Assembly (NCBI GenBank): GCA_012295275.1
Contig: CM022668.1
Coordinates: forward strand, 12,941,522 to 13,005,521
Direction of reading: 5' to 3'
Length of the DNA: 64,000 bases
From: Chrysomallon squamiferum
Lineage: Eukaryota > Mollusca > Gastropoda > Neomphalida > Peltospiridae
Every line of letters begins with the position of its first letter. Position 1 is the first letter of the stretch. Made by a program: the position numbers and the translations under genes. The notes below the pieces were generated by a model, which saw nothing but the letters and a program-made list of their open reading frames with translations, was not told where the DNA came from and ran no database searches. Shown piece after piece: positions 1 through 13,043 of the stretch.

Positions 1-250
1 AATAATAATGGTAATAATAATGGTAAATATTAATACTAATAATAAAAATGATAATAATAATGGTAATAATAATTACAATAAAAAATAATAATGATAATAA
101 TAATAATAACAACAATAACAATAATAATAACAATGATAATAATGGTAATGGTAATAGTAGTAGCAGTAGTAATAATAATAATAATAATAACAACAACAAC
201 AACAACAAGGTGAAGAAAAATAAGAAAAAATCAAAATAACATAATAAAAA
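1..250. repeat. AAT/AAC-type trinucleotide tract
   Basis: Imperfect AAT/AAC/GAT repeat at the left edge. It gives poly-Asn and poly-Tyr ORFs on the two strands, which are not genes. It probably lies in an intron of the minus-strand MPP gene, whose exon 2 ends at 594. Confidence 0.9.
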
Positions 251-436
251 ATAATTTTTCCTTTTTTTCCAGGTAACATCATTATTATTCTTTTTTTTTT
301 TTAAATAATAATAATTCTGACATTTAGAATCAAGACGAAACTAAAACCAAACAACCCCAACCTCTTATTGAAAAAAAAAACACTCTTCACAAAAATGTCA
401 CGTTATGTGTTCACAAAATAAATAATTAAATTTTAA

Positions 437-472
<36 letters not shown>

Positions 473-593
473 CAACAACCCCAACATTTACAACAAACGG
501 CAGGCAACATTCAGAATCACTATTCACAACAGACACGAACAACAGTGAAATTCACAACATCGATAACAACGCTGACATTTACAACATCTTTAC

Positions 594-719
594 TTGCATG
601 CATCAAATGACGGAGGTCTTTGGAGCGGAGAAAACGTCGCAGGTAAGCGATTTCGTGTCCTTTGCTGGGAAGTCGAGCTTCCAGACTGGGCAACGCAGCA
701 GCAAGAAGTTTCTGAGCAT
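594..719 (-). CDS. MPP3/MPP7-like MAGUK, coding exon 2 (L27 domain); gene continues off the left edge
   Basis: On the minus strand an acceptor (TTTATTTTCACAG) ends at 720, and the 126-base exon runs to a donor (CATGCAA then GTAAAG) at 593-592. The phases are 2 bases in and 1 base out. Codon 16 (Asp) is split with exon 1, followed by 41 full codons rich in Leu, including ALPSLEARLP, IAYLRRFL and LRHLMHA. The spacing and hydrophobic pattern match the N-terminal L27 domain of MPP3 and MPP7 (leucine helix, then FLR-type helix, then a LxxLxK-type end before the HEKL segment). MPP proteins are membrane-associated guanylate kinase scaffolds that pair through L27 domains with other polarity or junction scaffolds. 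The second L27, PDZ, SH3 and GUK parts are not in the window and should lie to the left. The exon is less AT-rich than its surroundings. Family level is fairly secure; the choice between MPP3/7 and another L27 MAGUK is less so. Confidence 0.7.
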
Positions 720-737
720 CTGTGAAAATAAATAAAC

Positions 738-1253
738 AAGTGAGTGAGTGAGTGAGTGAAGTGAGTGAGTGAAGTGAGTGAGTGAAATGAGTGAAGTGAG
801 TGAGTGAAGTGAGTGAGTGAAGTGAGTGAGTGAGTGAAGTGAGTGAGGAGAGTGAGTGAAGTGAGTGAGTGAGTGAGTGAAGTGAGTGAGTGAGTGAGTG
901 AGTGAAGTGAGTGAGTGAGTGAGTGAAGTGAGTGAGTGTAGTGAAGTGAGTGAAGTGAGTGAACTGAGTGAGTGAGTGAAGTGAGTGAGTGAAGTGAGTG
1001 AGTGAGTGAACTGAGTGAGTGAGTGAAGTGAGTGAAGTGAAGTGAGTGAGTGAAGTGAGTGAGTGAAGTGAGTGAAGTGAGTGAACTGAGTGAGTGAGTG
1101 AAGTGAGTGAAGTGAAGTGAGTGAGTGAAGTGAGTGAAGTGAGTGAGTGAGTGAGTGAAGTGAGTGAGTGAGTGTAGTGAAGTGAGTGAAGTGAGTGAAC
1201 TGAGTGAGTGAGTGAGTCAGTAAGTAAGTAAGTAAGCAAGCAAGTAAGTAAAT
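738..1253. repeat. GAGT/GAAGT minisatellite next to a splice acceptor
   Basis: About 0.5 kb of interspersed GAGT and GAAGT units, ending in AAGT units. Read on the minus strand it is CACTCACTT-type and runs into the pyrimidine tract of the acceptor at 720-721. It creates long Ser/Leu/Thr/His ORFs on the minus strand that are artefacts. Confidence 0.95.
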
Positions 1254-2898
1254 AATTTTAAAAATTAACAAAACTAAAATATATATATAAAAAAATTAAA
1301 ATTAAAATTAAAATAAAAAAATTATTTATAAAATAAAAATAAAATATATTTAAATTTAATTGCATGAAGTATTTGCAAAATTGAAGGGGAATATGTTTGA
1401 TAAAGAAACACAAAATTAATTAACTTCATATCATGTTGTAATAATAGTATTATCTGATTTTAAAGTTATATCCAAAACTAACACCTCTCATTATCATCAT
1501 CATCATCATCATCATCATCATTATTTATATTTTTTTAATTATCTTTTTCACTTTACTGTTTAAGGATTGTATATAGTGAATAGTTAAAAAACTGAAAGGA
1601 TGGGGTGTAAAATTATCAAATACACCAAAAACACTGAACATACTCTTCAAAAAATATATAATAATAATAAAAAAAAATAAATAAATAAAAATTAAAAATA
1701 AACAAAACAAACCCACCCAAGACTTCAATATAATCAGAGAAATGGATAATAATTATAAAAAGCAACAATTTTTTATTATAATTATAATCAAACGGTTTTG
1801 ACTTGGTAATATGGATTCAAAAGTTCGATTATGATGTCTTTTTATAAATTATTTTTTTTCTTTTTGTTAATGCCAAAGAATCAGACTTCCATTACAAAAC
1901 AGATTTCAGAAGAATAAAAAAGAGAAATGAAATGGCACAGAATCAGAACAGATTCTTATCAAAGCATAAACTGGGTGAAAAAAAAAAGCAGCATCATTTT
2001 AAAAGGAAAATGAAAATGATAAGAAAGATGATTGAAACTGCCAGCCAAATTTCTAATGGGATTTCATTCTGTTCTCTCAACTGATGAAATAACATATAAA
2101 ATCTGGGTTATGAAATACATTTAATCTGAGTAAGCTTATTTTGTGGTTATTGACTTCAGTCTAAGAAATTCATTTGTCCATTTATTTATATAATTTATAT
2201 ATTTCATATGAATAACTGAAGTTGTTTTCTTTTTAGAATTTTAATTACTGCAAACATTTTATTTGACTTTTTATTTTAGATTTTTATTTTCTTCTCTTTC
2301 AGTGAAGTGAATTATAAATAATTAACTCAGTGACGAACCAAGGCACTGAATATGACTGAAATATATCTGATTTGAATGTTCTGTTATTTTATATTAAAAA
2401 ATATCAACAACAACCAAATAATGAAGATGTCTTTAGTAGCTATTAAGAAAAAAACATTTATAAAATCTCTAATTCTAAATTTATAGGAAACAACAGGAAT
2501 AAGTCTGTTTCTGTTAACATTTCTTATAAAATATATCTGCCTTTAATGGCCAAAGCTTAACTGTATGAAAATCTGAACTTGATATAATAATATTATGTAC
2601 AAGTGACTGACTTTAAGAAATTTCCATTTTTTTTTTTTTTTATAACTGCATATTTTGAGTAAAATAATCAATGATAAAGAATGAATCAATAAACTTTCTA
2701 ATTGAATATTATTTTATAGTCTTAATTTTTTTTTAACACAAGCCTTACATTCTACCAAATTCAACAACAATTATAATTCTAAAAAAAATACATAATTTTT
2801 ATAACAACATTTGGAAAACATTCTGTTATCTGTTCGATTAATTTGTACACACATTCAAAAATAAATCACTTCGTTTTTTTTTTTTTTTTTTTTTTTAC
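1254..2898 (-). other. MPP gene intron between coding exons 1 and 2
   Basis: AT-rich intron sequence with poly-T runs and a CAT trinucleotide run near 1496-1520. Apart from the minisatellite next to exon 2, nothing gene-like was seen. A poly-T run sits directly after the exon 1 donor. Confidence 0.6.
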
Positions 2899-2960
2899 CT
2901 GGATCTAGTGTCACCTTCGTATGGAGGGGGAGAATGACTGGCATTGTCTCGCAGCGCTCC
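2899..2960 (-). CDS. MPP3/MPP7-like MAGUK, first coding exon with start codon
   Basis: The start ATG is at 2944-2942. The 46 coding bases end with G at 2899, followed by a GTAAAA donor, giving MPVILPLHTKVTLDP plus a split codon that joins exon 2 in frame (...LDPDAQKLL...). Human MPP3 also begins MPV and reaches its first L27 helix after a short stretch. A pyrimidine-rich acceptor (CTTCCCGTCTCCTCCAG) would start the exon at 2960, leaving a 16-base leader. The frame stays open upstream of this ATG, so an earlier start in an upstream exon is not excluded. The sequence has several CpGs in an AT-rich setting, as expected for an exon. Confidence 0.65.
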
Positions 2961-3434
2961 CTGGAGGAGACGGGAAGATAACCCACTGTAGCATCAGCAG
3001 CAACATACCATCAGTTCACATAGTACTGAAACAGAAAATGAAGTAGGAAACCTTATTAAGACAAATCCAATAAAAAGACCACATTTTACAGACGGCAGTG
3101 CTAACAGTGTATTAAGAGAACTCAGCCAAGCTGCAAACAATCTATTACTTTTGCTGTGTAGACGAGAATTGCAAAATTAAGCTACTGCTTTGTTCTTGCT
3201 GACTCGGGTATATTTATTAAGAAATGAAATTTGTTTAGCTTGCTTGGTCTGGAGAAAAGGAAAGGAAACAGGTCGAAAACTCAGTGATAACATCAGTTTT
3301 ATCAGAAAACTCAGTTATGAAAGTAATTTAATCCAGATAAGGTTATTTTGTGGCTTAATCTATAAAGACTCCCTCCAGTTTGATGAAACATTTAATTTCA
3401 ATAAGCTTATTTTTGAGCATTAAACAAAAATTCT

Positions 3435-3473
<39 letters not shown>

Positions 3474-3829
3474 GATTTTCAAGTTATGTTACAAAAAAAA
3501 AAATTTAACACATAAACACGTACACAAATATTGCTGCAACAACTTTTTATACCCTAATCGAAATCCTGAATTTAACACTGAAGACTCCTCTTCGAAAATA
3601 AACACAAAAAATAATAATAACAGAAACCTGGCAATAACACACCCACTATTACATTAAGTCTGGTCAGGTGGTCTTAATAAAAGTTTCAGTTTATTGAATC
3701 AATAGGAAAATGGCTGAGACATCTGTTATCCAACAAGCAGCAATCTGATCAGTTAGTTCACAATGAAAATGTGGGTATCGCTGACAAAAACATACACAAG
3801 AAAAACGAGAATCTGAACAGAGCAGATTA

Positions 3830-4500
3830 TGATTAGTTTTCATTTATTCTTCTTTAAAAAAAAAAAAAAAAAAACAGCTTATATAACTTTGTTGAAATGC
3901 ATTTGATTAGTTTTCACTATTTTAAAATTCTTTTTTTTTTTTTTTTTATTCTTCTTTAAAAAAAAAAGAAAATTAAACAGCTTATATAACCTTTCCTGTT
4001 GAAGTAAATTTTCAAAACTAATATTTTATTTGATTAGTTTTCACAAGCTCTTTAAAATGCATTGTATTTCTGTTATTATTTATTCTTGTGTTTTTTCCCC
4101 TTTTTTTTTGGAAAGTAAAAAATAAAATAAATACATTTATTTTAAAGAAATTCTATAGCCTTTCCTGTAAACTTAATTTTCAAACCAAATATTTTATTTC
4201 ATTAGTTTTCACAAGCTCTTTATAATGCACAGTATTTCTGTTATTATGCCTTCTTCGTTAAAAATTTAAACAAATTATATAACCTTTCCTGTTCAGTTAA
4301 TTTTCAAAACAAATATTTTATTGTATTAGTTTTCAAAAGCTCTTTAAAATACACTGTACTTTTGTTACTATATATTTTTCTTTTTTTCCCCTTTTTTCTT
4401 AAAGAAAAAAATAAATAAAAAATAAAATTAAAACTTTAAACACATTATATAACCTTTCCTGTTCTGATAATTTTCAAAACAAATATTTTTTATTTGTTAG
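3830..4500. repeat. Diverged tandem repeat, about 120-150 bp units
   Basis: Four to five copies share the phrases TTATATAACCTTTCCTGTT, AATTTTCAAAACAAATATTTT and TTAGTTTTCACAAGCTCTTT in the same order, with poly-A/T insertions between them. No protein reading frame. Confidence 0.85.
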
Positions 4501-4689
4501 ACACATATTTATTAAAAACACAGATTAAATGTTTTATTATACTGAAACAAAACGATAGTTAATACAATATTTCTTGTTACATGTTATTAATGAAATTATT
4601 AAGAACACAACAAATGAATACTGATTAAAATTAGCACAGTTATTGATTTTAATACCTAATTTATTATAAATATTCTTTAAATCAGAACT

Positions 4690-4880
4690 GACATTAAATT
4701 AAAACAAATATAACATTAAAAAAAGAAAATTAAATTAAAACAAATATAATATGAAAATAAATTAAATTAAAACAAATATAATACGAAAAATAAATTAAAT
4801 TAAAACAAACGTAATATGAAAAAAGAAAAATCAAATTAAAAATAAATATTAAAAAATAAATTAAATTAAAACACACTAAT
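4690..4880. repeat. Short tandem repeat, about 40 bp units
   Basis: Repeated AAATTAAATTAAAACAAATA blocks followed by ATATGAAAA-type spacers, four to five copies. Confidence 0.8.
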
Positions 4881-5449
4881 AAATTCAATACATTTTATTT
4901 AAAATTACTTTTTCTGCTCATTACAAAAGTATTCATTTTACTTTTTCTTTTTCTTTTTTTTTTTTTTTGATCAGTATTTTTTATTATTACATGTCAGAGT
5001 TGATATTTAAGAAGAACACAGACGTATAAATGTTTTAACAGATGTGAACGAAATAAGACTGGCAGCTTATTTTCCCGAACGGCTCTCATTTTTCCAAAGG
5101 AACTCTAATCAGCACTGAGTGATGAACCAGAAAATGTATTTAACCAAATCGTGTTCCATCATAAATTAAATAAAACTTGAGACTTAATCACATTAATTTT
5201 ATGTTGCTGGCTGCAACTGATAACAGAAGCTACTGCTGCATGGTGCCATTTGGCTCGAAATACAGAGACCACTTTCTCGTGCCAGAATTATAAAAATCTT
5301 TATTTTTATGTGCAAGGAATGTTTTCCTGGCTGGATGCAGTTTTTAAGAGAATGATTGAGTGGAATGAAAGATTATGAGATGCAAGGCTTGATAAATAAT
5401 CTCGTGTATTGTACTGTTTGTTGTTTTTTTTTTTTATATCTTTTTCTTT

Positions 5450-5863
5450 AAAAAAAAAAAAAGCAAGCAAGAATTAAAATTAAAAAAAAATAAATAAATA
5501 AAATAAAATTAAATAAATAAATAAATAAATAAATAAAATAATAAATAAAAAAATAAATAAATAAAAAAAATAAATAAATAATAATAAAAATTAAAATTAA
5601 AAAATTAAAAATTAATAAACAAAATAATACAAAATACAAACACAATGGTATTTTCTTAAAAATGATAATTTCAACAACAACAACAACAATAATAAAAAAA
5701 AATAAAATAAAATAAAATAAAATAAAATAAAATAAAAACAATTAAATTAAATTAAAATAAAATAAAATAAAATAAAAATTAAAATTAAATTAAATTAAAT
5801 TAAATTAAATTAAATTAAATTAAAAAAATAAAATAAAGTATAATATTACATCCATACACTTAA

Positions 5864-5892
<29 letters not shown>
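5450..5892. repeat. AAAT/AAAAT simple repeats plus a (CA)n run
   Basis: Long A-rich AAATAAAT and AAAATAAAAT blocks, then a CA dinucleotide run at about 5861-5890. The Phe/Ile/Leu-rich minus-strand ORF here is a repeat artefact. Confidence 0.9.
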
Positions 5893-5897
<5 letters not shown>

Positions 5898-6454
5898 AGA
5901 TTTTAAAACATTACATTTCATTCGGTAACTGTAAGCTTCTGAACTGCAGATAACTAATGACAAATAGTATATGTCATGGTTCTTAAAACGATTTCTCAAA
6001 TCAAGGCAATGAGTTAGGAAGATAATTTCTTTTCTCAAGCACTAATCACTATAAATCTTTCCTAAGAACACTGCTTTAATCTTCTCAGAGAAAACAGAAA
6101 TGCACTTCTGAAAAAGCCACACACCATCTGTGTAACAAACCTATGTAAATCGTGGTAGACATACATTTCAGCTTGAATTCTTTTAGAGTTAAGTGCAACT
6201 AAAACATTGTTTTTAAAGAAAAAAAACAACCACAAAGTAATCTAACAGAACTATGATAATAGATTTAATATGTATGATTTAAAAGAATGTTTAATATTTT
6301 TGGATATTTAAATAATTTTTCAAAATAATTCTAACAATTATTTGTACACACACAGACACGTATACACATTTATTCTTCAACAATTAATGTCAAATTTATT
6401 ACAGATTACATTCTATCAAACTAAAAGGTTTTTTAATTCTTTTTTTCTGGTCAG

Positions 6455-6477
6455 CAATAATAATAATAATGATACCA

Positions 6478-6509
<32 letters not shown>

Positions 6510-6535
6510 AATGATCATAATAATAGTAAAGAGTT
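6455..6535. repeat. TAA and GAT trinucleotide runs
   Basis: A short TAA run followed by about ten GAT units, giving poly-Asn/poly-Asp on plus and poly-Ile on minus. Confidence 0.9.
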
Positions 6536-7214
6536 TGAGAAATGATAGAAAAAAAATATTACTCCAATAATTCTCACTCTGCTTTTCAGATGTGACCAAA
6601 ACGGTCTGTTAATAATACCATATTAATACTGTGAAGCAATTCAAAATTACACCATTGAGATCCAAAATGCATTCACGCTTGCGTGTATCACAGTATTAAA
6701 ATTATGAAATCATAGAAAATGTCAAGTAATTATGGCTGACATTACACCAAATGTCACTTAAGCAATCTCATCCAAAAGCAACAAGATTTAAAAAAAAAAA
6801 AAAATGTTAAAAAAGGAGAAAAAAAAAAAAAAAGAAGAAAAAAAAAAGCCATTTCCCTGGCAATAAATAAACATCAAATCGGCAATTGCTTCAGCCGAGA
6901 TGACACTGACCGACTGGCTTCGGTATTTTGATGTTTCTAAATGTTTTCATACAAAATTAAGATACTATTTCCCAGAAGACAAATATGGACACAATAGTCA
7001 CTGGATACAGGTCTCTGAAGCAGAGTCGTGCTTCTACAATCAATAGTCAGCTGTGTGGACAACGCTATCTCAATCAATAACTCTGACAGGCACAAAATGA
7101 GGTCCTAGCGTGTTCAAAAGGAACGACTGTGAAGGACTCTTTTGGACGCATTTACAGAATTAGCAACATCACATCATCATCGCAATTAATTTGATGATTT
7201 TTGTGGGGATTTTT

Positions 7215-7245
<31 letters not shown>

Positions 7246-7581
7246 TTCTGAAAGGGAAGAAGGCAAGGTCTAAAAATAAAATAACAAGTATAAATGGGTT
7301 ATCAGTTTGAGTGAATTGTATTATATTTGGAATTTGTTGATCAGGAGCTGAATGTGTGTATATATACAGACAGACACTTTTATACAAATACACACAAGCT
7401 GAATATCTGAATGGCTGGATGGGGAAACTGGACAGACTGATTAAGTGATGGATTATAAGTGACTATGAGAATCGATAAATTTGTAAATGTTTATTGTTTG
7501 TGACTGTGCGTTGGTTCTGTTTATGTATATGTATATGTGAGTCAGTGATTTTATATGTGTATATGTGAATGATAGAGAGGG

Positions 7582-7583
7582 GT

Positions 7584-7667
<84 letters not shown>
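7582..7667. repeat. (GATA)n then (GA)n microsatellite
   Basis: Three GATA units followed by more than thirty GA units. Purine-only on the plus strand. Confidence 0.95.
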
Positions 7668-7668
<1 letters not shown>

Positions 7669-8793
7669 CATATCTGATCATCACTGTATATATTTCTGGA
7701 ATCAGAAGCAAGCTCTGGATATAATTATTGTGGAAATATTGTTAACTGAAATGATTATTTCAAACTGAAAATGATTTAGTTATAAAATATGAGTATTCTT
7801 CATATTACTTTTTTTTTTTGGAAAAATTTGGGATGTAAAAGTAACATTCCAAATCCTTGTAAACAAAACAGTATCAAAAGATAAATTAAGTAGGCTAAGC
7901 AAGTCAAAAATATCAGGAATATAATATATACATCACTAAATATTATTTACATCAAAATCTACACCCAGTTTATCCTGATGAATAAAACATGAAACAAAAT
8001 ATCAAGAATATAAAAAGCATTAGTTTATGGAACGTGTAGTAAAGCCCAGGATTACTTGTGTCTCAGTAAACATTACATCTGAATCCTTGCAATGTTTCTC
8101 TGCACTAAGCTAAATTAAATACTTTCTTGGAAGAAAAAGAACTTGTCGTGAATATTTAGCACAGATATTATTTGATTCTAGATCATACAGGAAAGCAGGG
8201 AAATGCAGATGGATATTGGTCAAACATGGCCATCTCATAAAGCAAACAAACTGATGATGACTTTGCCAATTTACTTTTCAAAGTCTGTGCCATTTGGACA
8301 AAAATGTAGCAAGTAGTTTTTGTGTGTGTGAGAAAATAATGGCACTACTGAATACACTCTTTCCAAGCCAAACGACATTTTTGGACAATCCTTTAAGCAA
8401 ACATTACAAATGACATTGGCCACACATTAGCATATCATGTCTGGGCAACCGATAAAGAGATTTGACTTGTTCCTTAACATAATTACCTTCTCAGTGTTTT
8501 TAATATAACAGCCACGTCTGTGCTTATAAAATTGTAAAAAAAAAAACAAAAAACCAATCACTTGTTTCAAATCCAAATTTCAGATATGCAGTTAGTTCAT
8601 TTTTGTTATTAGATATGATTTTGAAAAACTTTACAAATCTGATTTATTACATATGTTTTCAAAAATTTATTTCATTACTATCTGAAAGACCAAATAATAA
8701 AAATTCCAGTTTAAATTAAGATAATTATCATGTGTCTGACACAAAAAATGGATAAACAAATGGTTGATGAGAGACTTATTTTATCTGAATGTT

Positions 8794-8798
<5 letters not shown>

Positions 8799-8848
<50 letters not shown>
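8799..8848. repeat. (TA)n microsatellite
   Basis: Uninterrupted TA dinucleotides, about 25 units. Confidence 0.95.
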
Positions 8849-8851
<3 letters not shown>

Positions 8852-9975
8852 TGTGTAAAATACAGTTAGAAATATTTAACTTTGTAATGGAATGGATAGA
8901 TGACAATATATAGTTTAAATTCATAAATTTAAAAAAAAAAAAAGTATATGTAAAGAAAATAATGTGAAAATTACTACTTTTGTCACTAAATCAGTTTTGC
9001 TGCTAGATAAAAGTTATGTCTTTATTGAATATAATACTAAAAAAATGTAACATTTGAAATAATAAAAAAAAAAGTAATTCAAAGGTAATTTTCATGGATA
9101 TTTTGAAATAATAATAATAATAATAAAAAAGAAAGTATCAATAACAAGGAAACCGACATCTAATCAACACAGAGAGAAAAAGACCTGAAAATGGCCTCCA
9201 GAAACAAAAACAGAACAAAACCAATTTGGGTCAAAAAATACCGTAACCATAATCCAGGCACCCAGAGCCATTTGGTAGGGGAGGACTTCAGGTCAGGTTT
9301 GTTAATACAGGGAGCAGGAATCAATATGCCCAGAACAACCCTAAGGGCAACATCTTCAATACAAATTTACGTTACACGTTAGTAACAACCTATCTAATGA
9401 AAACAAAATTAGTGAAGAGAAGCTGAGCCTGCCCATTAAAAAATTATCCATAATGGAAGCTTCAAAGGAGACACAAAAGATTATCTTCTGAAAATGGTTA
9501 ATCAATTCACCCTCGGATGATCTGGGGAAAAAGCAATTTGTACTAAAGCTTTAACAGATAAGATGATAGCACAGAAACATCTGCATATATTGGTGATAAA
9601 TAAAGATGTATAGAACAACCCTGAATTAAAGATTTTTTTTTTTTTAAAAAGGAAAGTGTATTTTAACAGATATAAGCACTCTTTTAGAAGGCCTGTCTAT
9701 AATGAACGTTTTGTTTAAAGTACTCGATATAATTTTATTCTTGCAAAGGATTTTTGACATATAATTTTGAGAATTATAAGAATACTTATGTTACTGTGTA
9801 AGACAGATATTTTTTGTAAAGTAAATGGTATTTTCTGTATAATTATAATAAGTAGCATTTTAATAGAAAATTACAAAATTTTTACTTGTGATAATCTCTG
9901 TGATGATGTGTAACATATGTCAACTAATATTATTTTATGTTCATATAGTGTGTATGTGTTTTATGTGTTTGTTAG

Positions 9976-9980
<5 letters not shown>

Positions 9981-10019
<39 letters not shown>
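9981..10019. repeat. (GT)n microsatellite
   Basis: About 19 GT units. Confidence 0.95.
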
Positions 10020-10022
<3 letters not shown>

Positions 10023-11224
10023 ATATGAAGATGAAACTAACAGTTATACAGTTACACTCTGTATGAATTTACTGATTTCATTCTGTATTAGCCCATCTTT
10101 TATAACTGGATGTAGAATTTTATTATAAAACTGACATATTCTTTGGAGTAAAAATTTTGACAAAACTTTTAGAACTTCCTTCTGAAACAGAATTTGTTTC
10201 TTAAAATCCACAACAAAACTAATTACAAACTATTTCTAAACATCAATGGAAACATGCATGACAGAAATAAAATAAAAAAATTAAAAATAATTTTTCTTTC
10301 TTTCTGTTTTTCGTCTTCTTTCTTCTTTTTTTTATTATTATTCAAATTGCAAAGATTTCAACTCACATTCAGAATGAGGATAATTTGCACAACAATGTTT
10401 AAAGGAACCATTAAGCAGCAGAAATCAATAATTAAAGAGAGGGTCTGATCTGGACAGAATTCCTTCAGGGTCCACACACAATTGGCCATTGCTCTTTCAT
10501 GAGAGGCCAGCAAAGAATCAGGTCAAATGAATGTCAAAAGTGTGGTCATCATCAACGGAGGACTTTAAGAACAAACTCAGAATGATGAAGAAGCTAATTA
10601 CAGTCTCAGTGGAAACAGAGGAATTGAGCTGATGCAGGATCGAATCTTGTTATGTGTAAAAATATGTTATAGTGGCGGTGATGGATTTGTTTCTGAAACA
10701 GATTTGCTGATTTTAATCAAGTTAAAAAAAATATATTAAAAAAAACTTGCTATTTTATAAAAAAATAATTGGTTGTGGATGTGTTTGGTATATATATCCC
10801 TTTTTAAATTTATTTTGTGTGTTTGTGTGTTTATGAAAGAAAAGAAGAAAGAAACATAGAGCAAGAGAGACAGTATAAAATGTTTTCCTTTTTTTAATTT
10901 TTTTTTAAAGTAAACTAAACACAAAATACTTCTTACTAAAAAATGTTATTATATCTACAATACATAACATGTCTATATAATTATATCTGTATGTGTTTAT
11001 GTATGTATTATGTGCTTTTGTGTATATTTGTATATTTAGATTAGTAGTTTTTTTTTTTTTAACAATGTGATACAACAGGAAAAAGCTGCTGCAATCATTT
11101 TTAAAGACAATTCTTAATAATGATCTGCAATATGTGTTTGATGTGTACCATCCCACAAGCAGCAAAGTACATACCATGCCATTAATAACAGCAACAATAC
11201 CACTAATAGCCAATCTCAGACACA

Positions 11225-11300
11225 GCAGGAACTCAAAATAGCTCAGTGGGTTCATTGATCCAGTAACCCATTTAACCACTTAACTACAGACCTGTATTTT
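11225..11300 (+). repeat. tRNA-like stretch, possible SINE head
   Basis: Contains TAGCTCAGTGGG at 11239-11250, a close match to the tRNA/Pol III A box, followed by TTCATTGATCCAGTAACCC. No clear B box was found downstream, so this is at most a worn or truncated tRNA-derived SINE. Confidence 0.3.
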
Positions 11301-13043
11301 GTGTTTTATCAGTCTGAAATTCCACTCTTAAACATGCAGATGTCAATTATAATTTTAAAAAAAATTCCACAATATATTACATTAAAACTATTCAATTTTT
11401 AAAGTATTTTATTTTAAAAGTTTGAAAATATATTTCATTCTTTTTAAGTCCTTTTTGTTTTCTTTTGTCTTTTTAGTCCTTTTTTATTTTTTAATCTTTT
11501 TTTTTTTTTTTACAGACTTCTGTAATTGAATTCCCCCTCCTTTACATACACAAACCTGTCCCAGTCTATAAAAGATTTTTATTCTCCATCAACTAAAAGA
11601 AAAAAAAAAGAAAAAGAAAAAGGATTCCTTACAAGGCTGACTTTCTTCTTGGAATATTGCTGTTTGTGAATGAAACTGAGTAATTACAAATGTGTTTCAA
11701 ATACGACACGAACACAGAATGGTTCTAGTGAACTGACAGAAGAACCCAACAATCTTCAAAATCAATATTTTTCAATGACTAAACAGGAAAGTATTTATTC
11801 CAACCGGCTGCCCTTAATATTCACATCCGTATAACTGGCAGCATTGTTTGGCTTCATTACTCTTGAATCTGAAATTTGTGCTTGTCCCTGTCTTCAAACA
11901 TATTTCACAAACACACACACAAATGTATAGGAAAAAAATTTAAAAGTTTTGAAAATGTTTTTCAGATAACTGTTTAGCAACTATTATTTTTTTAGTTACT
12001 ATTGTTGTTGTTGTTGCTTTTCTTTTCATTATTATTATTACTACTGTTGAAAAAAGCTGACTTGAAACAGTTGAAAGAATGTTTGTGCTTTCTAGGTATT
12101 TAAAAGTAGCTGAAATGTATTTATTTATACTTGCATTGTTTTATTTGTTTAGATAAACAGACTTGTTCACCTTCAAAATATTAATCTTATGAAAATCTAG
12201 TATTGATTAAGTCTGAATTTTTTTTTTTTTTTTAAAGTAATGTCATTTTCTTAACTTTTATGTAATAGGATTATAAAATGAAACCTGAAAGACTGAGCTT
12301 GTCTGAGCTAAAGTGTCAAATCCTCAGTCTATCAGGGATTTTATTTTACTGTATATGAAATAATGGCTTTTCAAGAAAAAGGAAAAATAGAAGCATTCAT
12401 GTATTGTTTTATTATCACATTTTGTTATTATTAAAAATTGGTCAGTAGTTAAACAAAACAATAACTTCAAATGATATTCACAATTAAACGTACATTTCAA
12501 AATTAATTATGAATTTATGAAACATTAGATTCATTTGTTTTTATAACTTTAAATATACAAACTTTAGTCATAAATAAATGTATGATTTAGATATTTATAT
12601 AATCTTTATTTAAGGCATTTTAAACATATAATAAATGGCAATAGTTGCTGTTGTTTTTACTGTAATTACTGAAATCTGTTGACAATAATACAATTCAGTT
12701 TTATATTCAGAATACACATTTACACAGACATGCACACAAACACACACACAGACACACATATACATTAATAAAGTTACAATAATTGCTTACTTTAAATGGA
12801 AAGATAGAAATAATTTTTAAAAATGAATTATTATATATATATATATATATATAAAACGGCTGTCGGTCGAATTACAGTAATGCTGGAAAATGTTGTGTTT
12901 TTTTGTTGTTTTTTTTACAAAAATCAATAAAAAATTTTTTTTAATAAATAAAAATTATTAATCAAAAACATAATAATACCATTTATAAAATAAAGATTCA
13001 TTAAATACTGGAATAATAAAAAAAAAAGAATATATATCCTCAC

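Larger units (their letters stand above)
2961..13040 (-). other. Probable MPP gene intron 1 (10 kb)
   Basis: If the 13.04-13.5 kb block is the first exon, this is its intron. It holds tandem repeats (3.8-4.5 kb, 4.7-4.9 kb), A/T-rich simple repeats at 5.45-5.85 kb, microsatellites near 5.87, 6.5, 7.6, 8.8, 10.0 and 12.84 kb, and a tRNA-like stretch near 11.24 kb. The 9.16-9.6 kb part is less simple in composition, but no coding frame or recognisable element was found in it. Confidence 0.45.

Noticed and set aside
630-650. Perfect-looking plus-strand donor CGCAGGTAAGC
   Set aside because: It lies inside the minus-strand L27 exon, on the opposite strand to the gene; coincidence.
520-1271. Two long minus-strand ORFs rich in Ser/Leu/Thr/His
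   Set aside because: They are translations of the GAGT minisatellite. Only the 594-719 part is a real exon, in the frame that joins exon 1.
3440-3475. Long poly-A tracts (here and many others) as retrogene tails
   Set aside because: Homopolymers occur throughout the window on both strands without upstream gene copies or target duplications.
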